Notes under the pieces: model-generated | What the model saw: only the letters and a program-made list of their open reading frames with translations | The model's database searches: none | Told to the model about the DNA's origin: nothing | Shown here: positions 1-4,829 of the stretch, piece after piece | Position numbering within the stretch: position 1 is the stretch's first letter | Layout of the letters: the number at the start of each line of letters is the position of its first letter | DNA from: AWTP1-18 sp036518635 | Lineage (GTDB): Bacteria > Pseudomonadota > Gammaproteobacteria > Burkholderiales > Rhodocyclaceae | Length of the DNA: 6,926 bases | Assembly (NCBI GenBank): GCA_036518635.1 | Contig: DATDMT010000204.1 | Span: 1-6,926, forward strand | Direction of reading: 5' to 3' | Translations under genes and position numbers: made by a program

Positions 1-18
1 CTCCCCCTCGCGGGGGAG
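1..18. repeat. GC-rich perfect inverted repeat at the window edge
   Basis: CTCCCCC (1-7) and GGGGGAG (12-18) form a perfect 7-bp stem around a 4-nt loop. No T tract follows on the plus strand, so it is not a classic rho-independent terminator for anything entering from the left. It resembles the short C-rich/G-rich intergenic palindromes often dispersed in GC-rich proteobacterial genomes. The left side is cut by the window edge, so its full length and any upstream partner cannot be seen. The rest of 19-90 shows no gene; it includes the 8-bp palindrome GTTTAAAC at 61-68. Confidence 0.5.
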
Positions 19-94
19 GCGACTAAACGGCTCGCTGCGCTCGATATCACCGGGCGCAATGTTTAAACTCTTCACGCTATACCTCAGCCATTGC

Positions 95-100
95 AAGGAC
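95..100 (+). promoter_or_regulatory. Ribosome binding site that fixes the first gene's start at ATG 106
   Basis: AAGGAC at 95-100 is a good Shine-Dalgarno match placed 5 nt before ATG 106. The open frame extends back to a TTG at 91, but that start would lie in front of this site and has no comparable purine-rich sequence upstream. ATG 106 is therefore the better start. Confidence 0.7.
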
Positions 101-105
101 TTGCC

Positions 106-1512
106 ATGACCCAGAATGTCGAATACATCGAGAACCTGACCTACGACGAAATCCAGGTAGGCGATTCGGCCACCCTGTCGCGCACCTTCGCCAACGAGGA
201 CATCCAGGCCTTCGCCGCCATGAGCGGAGACATCAGCCCCGCCTATGTGGACCCTGAGTTCGCCCGTTCGTCCACCTTCCGCGAAATCGTCGCCCACGGC
301 ATGTGGCCCGGCATTCTGGTCACCACCTTGCTGGGCACCGAGTTCCCCGGCCCAGGCACGATCTTCCTCGACCACGCGATCCACTTCGTCCATCCGGTAC
401 ACGTGGGCGACACCATCACCGCCAAGATCACTTGTAACCGCAAGTTCGACCACAGCCACCACATCATTTTCGACTTCGTCTGCACCAACCAGGAAAACGC
501 CGAGATCATTCGCGGCAACTTCGAAGTCCGCGCGCCGCGCGAAAAGATTCGCCGGCCGAAGATTCAGTTGCCGGAACTCAAGCTGGCGCAGACCAAGAAG
601 GCCCGCTACGAGCATCTGCTGACCATCACCGCCGGCCTCGAGGCGATCCCCATGGCGGTGGCCCATCCCTGCGACAAGGAATCCCTGGGCGGCGCCCTGA
701 TGGCCCGCGACGAAGGCCTGATCATCCCCACCCTGGTCGGCCCCGAGGCGAAGATTCGCGCCCTGGCCCAGGAGAACGGCTTCGACCTGCACGACTGCAT
801 CATCATCGACGTGCCCTACAGCCACGCTGCCGCCGAAGTCGCGGTGGCCCTGGTGCGCGAGGGCAAGGCCGAAGCGCTGATGAAGGGCTCGCTGCATACC
901 GACGAGCTGATGGGCGAAGTGGTGGCACGCAACGGCCTGCGCACCGACCGCCGCATCAGCCATGTGTTCATGATGGACGTGCCGACCTACCCGCGCCCCC
1001 TGCTGATCACCGACGCCGCGGTAAACGTGGCGCCGACCCTGGAGGAAAAGGCCGACATCTGCCAGAACGCCATCGACCTGGCGCTGATGCTGAAGATCGA
1101 GCTGCCCAAGGTGGCGATCCTGGCCGCCGTCGAAACCGTCAATCCGAAAATGCAGGCGACGCTGGACGCCGCCGCCCTGTGCAAGATGGCCGACCGCGGC
1201 CAGATCAAGGGCGGCCTCTTGGACGGCCCGCTGGCCTTCGACAACGCCGTGTCCCTGGTGGCCGCCAAGACCAAGGGCATCAAGTCGCCGGTGGCCGGCC
1301 AGGCCGACATCCTGCTGATGCCGGACATCGAGTCGGGCAATATGGTGGCCAAGCAGTTGGAATACCTAGCCGACGCCCTGGCCGCCGGCATCGTGCTCGG
1401 CGCCAAGGTGCCGATCGTGCTGACCAGCCGCGCCGACACCGCCCGCACCCGCACCGCCTCCACCGCGGTAGCGATGGTGATGGCCCACGCCAAGCGCCGA
1501 GGCATGAAGTAA
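106..1512 (+). CDS. Bifunctional MaoC-like enoyl-CoA hydratase / phosphate acetyltransferase
   Basis: This 468-aa protein has two domains. Residues about 10-145 are a MaoC-type hot-dog domain, recognised by FAAMSGD (36-42) and IVAHGMWPG (61-69). Residues about 165-468 are a phosphate acetyl/butyryltransferase domain, with MKGSLHT (259-265), DAAVN (303-307), VETVN (342-346), DGPLAFDNA (373-381), PDIESGN (406-412) and PIVLTSRAD (436-444). The transferase interconverts acetyl-CoA plus phosphate and acetyl phosphate plus CoA in the cytoplasm. The acetate kinase gene directly downstream supports acetyl rather than butyryl specificity, although the domain family includes both. MaoC hydratases use an Asp and a His five residues later (D-x-N-P-x-H). 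Here the stretch reads D42-I-S-P-A-Y47, so the expected His is Tyr and the Asn is Ser. Hydratase activity is therefore doubtful, while the transferase part looks intact. Domain identity is confident; the substrate of the hot-dog domain is unknown. Confidence 0.92.
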   Translation: MTQNVEYIENLTYDEIQVGDSATLSRTFANEDIQAFAAMSGDISPAYVDPEFARSSTFREIVAHGMWPGILVTTLLGTEFPGPGTIFLDHAIHFVHPVHVGDTITAKITCNRKFDHSHHIIFDFVCTNQENAEIIRGNFEVRAPREKIRRPKIQLPELKLAQTKKARYEHLLTITAGLEAIPMAVAHPCDKESLGGALMARDEGLIIPTLVGPEAKIRALAQENGFDLHDCIIIDVPYSHAAAEVAVALVREGKAEALMKGSLHTDELMGEVVARNGLRTDRRISHVFMMDVPTYPRPLLITDAAVNVAPTLEEKADICQNAIDLALMLKIELPKVAILAAVETVNPKMQATLDAAALCKMADRGQIKGGLLDGPLAFDNAVSLVAAKTKGIKSPVAGQADILLMPDIESGNMVAKQLEYLADALAAGIVLGAKVPIVLTSRADTARTRTASTAVAMVMAHAKRRGMK

Positions 1513-2700
1513 ATGGCCGACGCGATCCTCACCCTCAACGCCGGCTCGTCCTCGATCAAGTTTGCCCTGTTCGCCCTCGGCGATACGATTCCCGAACAGG
1601 CCGAGATGATCGGCCAGATCGACGGCATCGGCGCCAAGCCCCACATCAAGGCCACCGACAAAAACGGCCAACGCCTCGACGATGTGGACATCCCCCTCAC
1701 CGGTGATGCCGACGCGCAGCACCACGGCGCCCTGGAGTTTCTGGTGAACTGGCTGCACGACCACGAGGCCGGCTGGCGCATCGTCGGCGTCGGCCATCGG
1801 GTGGTCCATGGCGGCCGGGAGTATGCAGCGCCGGTGAAGCTGGACGGTGCGGCGATTTCCTTTCTGTTCAGTCTGATCCCGCTGGCGCCGCTGCACCAGC
1901 CGCACAACCTGGATGGCATCGACGCGATGCAGACCTGCCTGCCGGGCATTCCCCAGGTGGCCTGCTTCGACACCGCCTTCCATCGCAGCCAGCCCGACGT
2001 CGCCCAGCGCTTCGCCCTGCCGCGCAAGATCAGCGCCGAAGGCGTCCGCCGCTACGGCTTCCACGGTCTCTCCTACGAGTACATCAGCGATGTGCTGCCG
2101 CGCCATCTCGGCGAAAAGGCCAAGGGCAAGATCATCGTCGCCCACCTCGGTAACGGCGCCTCGATGTGCGCCATCGACAACGGCCGCAGCGTCGCCTCGA
2201 CCATGGGCTTCACCGCCGTGGACGGCCTGATGATGGGCACCCGCACCGGCAATCTGGACCCCGGCGTGATGCTCTATCTGATGGAAAATCACGGCATGGA
2301 CGTCAAGGCCCTGACCAAGCTGCTCTACAAGGAGTCGGGCCTGCTCGGCGTCTCCGGCATCTCTCAGGACATGCGGACCTTGCTGGAATCCCCGGCGCCG
2401 GAAGCCGCCGAGGCGGTGGAATTGTTCTGCTACCGCATCCTGCGGGAGATCGGCTCCCTTTCCGCGGCTCTCGGCGGACTCGATGCCCTGGTGTTCACCG
2501 GCGGCATCGGCGAACACGCCGGCCCGGTGCGTGAGCGGGTCTGCGCCGGCCTGGGCTGGCTCGGGGTAGCATTGGACCTGGAGGCGAATCAGGACCACGC
2601 CATTCGCGTCAGCAGCCCCGCCAGCAAGATCGATGTGCTGGTGCTGCCGACCAACGAGGAATGGATGATCGCCCGCCACACCGCCGACCTATTGGAGTAA
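1513..2700 (+). CDS. ackA: Acetate kinase
   Basis: The product has 395 aa, the usual length for acetate kinase of the ASKHA fold. It transfers phosphate reversibly between acetyl phosphate and ADP, giving acetate and ATP. Visible family features are the N-terminal LNAGSSSIK phosphate loop (8-16), GHRVVHGG with Arg96 (94-101), FDTAFH with Asp153 (152-157), YGFHGLSYEY with His184 (181-190), HLGNGAS with His211 (211-217), MGTRTGNLDPG with Arg244 (241-251), FTGGIGEHAG (328-337) and TNEE (380-383). These match the catalytic and nucleotide-binding positions known from the family, so the enzyme should be active. ATG 1513 follows the TAA of the upstream gene with no gap; a GAGG at 1499-1502 inside that gene can serve as ribosome binding site, and translational coupling is likely. 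With the upstream transferase it completes the acetyl-CoA/acetate pathway, giving ATP by overflow or fermentation, or acetate uptake in reverse. Confidence 0.97.
   Translation: MADAILTLNAGSSSIKFALFALGDTIPEQAEMIGQIDGIGAKPHIKATDKNGQRLDDVDIPLTGDADAQHHGALEFLVNWLHDHEAGWRIVGVGHRVVHGGREYAAPVKLDGAAISFLFSLIPLAPLHQPHNLDGIDAMQTCLPGIPQVACFDTAFHRSQPDVAQRFALPRKISAEGVRRYGFHGLSYEYISDVLPRHLGEKAKGKIIVAHLGNGASMCAIDNGRSVASTMGFTAVDGLMMGTRTGNLDPGVMLYLMENHGMDVKALTKLLYKESGLLGVSGISQDMRTLLESPAPEAAEAVELFCYRILREIGSLSAALGGLDALVFTGGIGEHAGPVRERVCAGLGWLGVALDLEANQDHAIRVSSPASKIDVLVLPTNEEWMIARHTADLLE
2694..2697 (+). promoter_or_regulatory. Ribosome binding site supporting the TTG start at 2705
   Basis: GGAG at 2694-2697 lies in the last codons of ackA, 7 nt before TTG 2705. 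The next in-frame ATG (2828-2830, codon 42) would delete the entire His-rich N-terminus and begins close to the first membrane segment, so the TTG start is preferred. Confidence 0.6.
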
Positions 2701-2704
2701 GCCC

Positions 2705-3679
2705 TTGTCCGTTCCCCATGCCGCATCCGGCCATGTTCATCACCACGACCATGGCTGCGGTCATGGGCATGGACATGATCACCACCATCATCATCACGGC
2801 CACGGCGCCACCGGCAGCACGCTGCAGATGGCGCTGCTGCTGACCCTGGGCTTCGCCCTGGTCGAAGCCGTCGCCGGCCTCCGCGCCGGCTCCCTGGCCC
2901 TGCTGGGGGATGCCGGCCACATGGTCACCGACAGCTTCTCCCTGGCCCTGGCGGCCCTAGCCGCCTGGCTAGCGAAGAAGCCACCATCCCAGCGCCATTC
3001 CTACGGCCTCGCCCGCGGCGAGGTGCTGGCCGGTTTTCTCAACGCCGGCTTCATGCTCGCCGTGGTGCTGTGGATCGGCGTCAGCGCAGTACTGCGCCTG
3101 CTGGAGCCGCGCCCGGTGGCCGGCGAGACGGTGACCATCGTCGCCGCCATCGGCCTGGTGATCAATCTTGGCGTCGCCTGGCTGCTGTCCCGCGGCGAGC
3201 AGAACCTGAATACCCGCGGCGCCCTGCTGCATGTGCTGGGCGACCTGCTCGGCTCGGTGGCAGCCCTGGCGGCCGGCCTGATCATTTCCCGCACCGGCTG
3301 GACGCCGATCGACCCGCTGCTATCGATGCTGATCTGCGCCCTGATCGTCGGCTCCAGCCTGCGTCTGGCGCGGGAAGCGCTGCACGCCCTGCTCGACGGC
3401 GTGCCGGATGAAATCTCGCTGCCTGAGGTGGGCCAGCGCATGGCCGCCGATCCGGGCGTGCATTCGGTGCACGACCTGCACATCTGGCCGCTGTCGTCCT
3501 CACGTACCGCCCTCTCCGCCCATGTGGTGCTACACCGCCTGGAAGACTGGGACAGCGTGCTGCCGCGCCTGCAAACGCTGCTCCAGAAAGACTTCGAAAT
3601 CGATCACATCACCCTGCAGCCGGTCCGCCACAGCGGGACGGTCAGCCCCCTGCCCAATCCGAGTCGCCGCCAGCCATGA
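2705..3679 (+). CDS. Cation diffusion facilitator, zinc-type efflux transporter (CzcD/ZitB-like)
   Basis: This 324-aa inner-membrane protein probably exports Zn2+ (possibly Co2+ or Cd2+) from the cytoplasm in exchange for protons. Residues 1-34 are extremely His-rich (16 His, six in a row at 26-31), a cytoplasmic metal-binding tail common in zinc CDFs. About six hydrophobic segments follow between residues 41 and 220. The transport site is visible as HxxxD in TM2 (H72-D76, in GDAGHMVTDS) and HxxxD in TM5 (H176-D180, in LHVLGD). This HD-HD set is typical of zinc members, whereas iron/manganese members usually carry Asp-rich sites. Residues about 225-308 form the cytoplasmic C-terminal domain, with VHSVHDLHIWPLSS at 252-265. 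Translation probably starts at TTG 2705, only 4 nt after ackA, with GGAG at a suitable distance. The stop overlaps the next gene's ATG. No metal-sensor operator is visible directly upstream, so expression likely follows the operon. The exact metal is inferred. Confidence 0.92.
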   Translation: MSVPHAASGHVHHHDHGCGHGHGHDHHHHHHGHGATGSTLQMALLLTLGFALVEAVAGLRAGSLALLGDAGHMVTDSFSLALAALAAWLAKKPPSQRHSYGLARGEVLAGFLNAGFMLAVVLWIGVSAVLRLLEPRPVAGETVTIVAAIGLVINLGVAWLLSRGEQNLNTRGALLHVLGDLLGSVAALAAGLIISRTGWTPIDPLLSMLICALIVGSSLRLAREALHALLDGVPDEISLPEVGQRMAADPGVHSVHDLHIWPLSSSRTALSAHVVLHRLEDWDSVLPRLQTLLQKDFEIDHITLQPVRHSGTVSPLPNPSRRQP

Positions 3680-4410
3680 CCTCCCCCACCCGCGCCGTCA
3701 TCAGCGGCCACTCCCGCGGCCTCGGCGCCGCCATTGCCGAAAACCTGCTGGCCCGCGGCATCGCGGTGCTGGGCCTGGCCCGCCAGGGCAACCCGGCCCT
3801 GGCCGCCGCCTATCCGCAACTGCTGCAGGAGGCGGCCCTCGATCTCGCCGACGACGCGGCTCTCGCCGCCTGGTGCGATGGCGGACGGATGGCGGAATTC
3901 CTCTCCGGCTGCCACCGGGGCCTGCTGATCAACAACGCCGGCACCGTGCAACCGGTGGCCGCCCCCGGCCACCAGGGTGCGACGGCCATCGCCCGGGCAG
4001 TGGCCTTGAACGTGGCGGCGCCGCTGATGCTGGCCGATGCCTTCGCCGCCCTGCCGCTGGCCGAGCGCCGCCTGCTGCACATCTCCAGCGGCGCGGCGCG
4101 CAGCCCCTATGCCGGCTGGAGCGTCTATTGCGCCACCAAGGCCGCCCTCGACATGCACGCCCGCGCCGTCGCCGCCGACGCCCTGCCGGGGCTGTCCATC
4201 GTCAGCCTGGCCCCCGGGGTGATCGACACCGACATGCAAGCCGAGGTGCGCGCCTGCGACACCCAGGCCTTCCCATTGCGCGACCGGTTTCTCGCCCTGA
4301 AGCGGGAGGGCCAGCTCAGCTCTCCGGCCGCCTGCGCCGAACGCCTGGTGAGCCACCTCCTCAGCGCCGACTTCGGCACCTCCCCGGTGCAGGATTTGCG
4401 CGAACTGTAA
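3676..4410 (+). CDS. Short-chain dehydrogenase/reductase (SDR), NAD(P)-dependent
   Basis: The product has 244 aa, the length of a classical SDR. A Rossmann nucleotide-binding motif is present as SGHSRGLG (10-17), a variant of TGxxxGxG with the first Thr replaced by Ser. NNAG is at 86-89, the structural Asn is probably Asn112 (ALNVAAP), Ser137/138 lies in HISSGAA, and the catalytic YxxxK is Tyr151-Lys155 in VYCATKAAL. APGVIDTDM follows at 179-187. All catalytic residues are present, so it should be an active cytoplasmic oxidoreductase. Arg14 in the glycine-rich loop and Arg36 after the second strand hint at NADP(H) preference, as in sepiapterin or benzil reductase-like SDRs. The substrate cannot be told from sequence. 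Its ATG overlaps the transporter's stop (ATGA, 3676-3679) and it has only a weak ribosome binding site, so it is probably translated by coupling. It is the last gene before the terminator at 4612-4635. Confidence 0.9.
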   Translation: MTSPTRAVISGHSRGLGAAIAENLLARGIAVLGLARQGNPALAAAYPQLLQEAALDLADDAALAAWCDGGRMAEFLSGCHRGLLINNAGTVQPVAAPGHQGATAIARAVALNVAAPLMLADAFAALPLAERRLLHISSGAARSPYAGWSVYCATKAALDMHARAVAADALPGLSIVSLAPGVIDTDMQAEVRACDTQAFPLRDRFLALKREGQLSSPAACAERLVSHLLSADFGTSPVQDLREL

Positions 4411-4411
4411 G

Positions 4412-4451
4412 CCCGGCCGACCGCCGGGAACCACACCCGAAACCCGGGTGT
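4412..4451. repeat. Two adjacent GC-rich hairpins just after the SDR gene
   Basis: CCCGG (4412-4416) can pair with CCGGG (4424-4428). Next to it ACACCCG (4433-4439) pairs perfectly with CGGGTGT (4445-4451) around a 5-nt loop. Neither has a following run of T, so they are not standard intrinsic terminators. They may stabilise the 3' end of the operon mRNA or slow polymerase. Confidence 0.45.
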
Positions 4452-4507
4452 TGCACCTGACGAATCCATGCTGCAAAGCAATATCGGCGTGGGGCATTTC
4501 GCAGGTC

Positions 4508-4635
4508 TATAACCAAAGTTGAAAGGCCCGCCGGGCCGATCCGCCATCCTCGCGGGTCCACGCGAATTCGCTCGATTTCGTGCCTGAGAAGGCACCTGCA
4601 AGGCGACGATTAAGCCCCTGAATCCGGGGCTTTTT
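4508..4635 (+). ncRNA. Possible small structured RNA (or operon 3' UTR) ending at the terminator
   Basis: TATAAC at 4508-4513 is a good -10 hexamer (5 of 6 to consensus), but no clear -35 is seen. A transcript starting near 4520 would contain a GGCCC-GCC-GGGCC hairpin (4525-4537), a 10-bp palindrome GCGAATTCGC (4562-4571), a 6-bp hairpin GTGCCT/AGGCAC closed by a GAGA (GNRA-type) tetraloop (4580-4595), and the terminator hairpin (4612-4635), giving about 115 nt. No open frame of note lies here. It could equally be the long structured 3' UTR of the upstream operon. I recognise no known RNA family; the usual B12-box and other cobalamin riboswitch sequences are not visible. Confidence 0.25.
4612..4635 (+). 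terminator. Rho-independent terminator
   Basis: AAGCCCC (4612-4618) and GGGGCTT (4626-4632) form a perfect 7-bp stem with a 7-nt loop, and the T run extends to 4635 (TTTTT at 4631-4635). It ends transcription of the four-gene operon, or of a small RNA in the gap, and insulates nrdJ from upstream read-through. Confidence 0.88.
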
Positions 4636-4660
4636 CTCCTTAGCCGCCCCGGGGGCACAC

Positions 4661-4676
4661 CTACTATATCTAGTAC
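4661..4676. promoter_or_regulatory. NrdR box 1 (predicted)
   Basis: The core ACTATATCTAGT (4663-4674) is a near-perfect 12-bp palindrome, failing at one symmetric pair, and agrees well with the NrdR consensus as I remember it (roughly ACACWATATATWGTGT). It lies upstream of a ribonucleotide reductase gene, the standard target of the ATP/dATP-sensing repressor NrdR. The second site follows at a 32-bp offset. Confidence 0.75.
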
Positions 4677-4692
4677 GCGATCAACACTCGAC

Positions 4693-4708
4693 CCACTAGA
4701 TGTTGTGC
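4693..4708. promoter_or_regulatory. NrdR box 2 (predicted)
   Basis: The core ACTAGATGTTGT (4695-4706) fits the same consensus, with outer ACTA and TTGT half-sites, though its centre is less symmetric. It begins exactly 32 bp after the equivalent base of box 1, about three helical turns. Such tandem pairs are the usual arrangement of NrdR sites and put both boxes on the same DNA face. Confidence 0.7.
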
Positions 4709-4723
4709 AAGTGATTGATTTAC

Positions 4724-4765
4724 CGATGGTCAAAATTTTTTCCTTTTCAGTACGAAAAACCATCG
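4724..4765. repeat. 7-bp inverted repeat in the nrdJ upstream region
   Basis: CGATGGT (4724-4730) is repeated in inverted orientation as ACCATCG (4759-4765), separated by 28 nt that are markedly A/T-rich compared with the rest of the window. It might be a loose operator or a leader hairpin, or simply chance. Confidence 0.3.
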
Positions 4766-4772
4766 CTATCCT
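4744..4772 (+). promoter_or_regulatory. Weak candidate sigma-70 promoter for nrdJ
   Basis: TTTTCA (4744-4749) and TATCCT (4767-4772) are separated by 17 bp and each match consensus at 4 of 6 positions. Initiation would fall near 4779, leaving a leader of about 50 nt. The NrdR boxes would then lie just upstream rather than across the promoter, so a promoter nearer the boxes remains possible. Confidence 0.25.
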
Positions 4773-4815
4773 TGCCGCCCAGACTACAGATTTGCTTCAT
4801 TCCTAAAACACTTCT

Positions 4816-4820
4816 CAGGA
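4816..4820 (+). promoter_or_regulatory. Ribosome binding site of nrdJ
   Basis: CAGGA at 4816-4820 stands 9 nt before ATG 4830, in an unusually A-rich stretch (a run of seven A at 4822-4828) likely to be unstructured and to favour initiation. This supports ATG 4830 as the start. Confidence 0.65.
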
Positions 4821-4829
4821 TAAAAAAAT

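Noticed and set aside
61..90. Promoter for the acetate operon with -10 TATACC at 78-83
   Set aside because: No acceptable -35 is present at 15-19 bp, and initiation would leave only about a 15-nt leader. The real promoter may lie here or beyond the window edge, so I did not annotate one.
1366..2679. A 437-codon minus-strand frame, and another of 346 codons at 987-2027
   Set aside because: Both lie antisense to the well-supported transferase and acetate kinase genes, have biased composition and show no recognisable domain.
3408..4460. A 350-codon plus-strand frame overlapping the transporter end and the SDR gene
   Set aside because: It is Arg/Pro-rich frame-shifted shadow sequence; the SDR frame at 3676-4410 carries all the family motifs.
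3604..4497. A 297-codon minus-strand frame opposite the SDR gene
   Set aside because: It is antisense to a complete SDR and consists of Gly/Ala/Gln/His-rich sequence without a motif.
4584..4605. CTGAGA followed by ACCTGC, reminiscent of a TPP riboswitch
   Set aside because: Only the short CTGAGA matches; the long conserved ACCTGATCTGG-type segment and its neighbours are missing, and the CTGAGA is explained by the GAGA tetraloop hairpin.
4411..4829. Cobalamin riboswitch before the B12-dependent reductase
   Set aside because: I looked for the conserved B12-box and neighbouring cobalamin-riboswitch core sequences and did not find them. The terminator lies about 195 nt before the start, upstream of the NrdR boxes, so it is unlikely to attenuate nrdJ.
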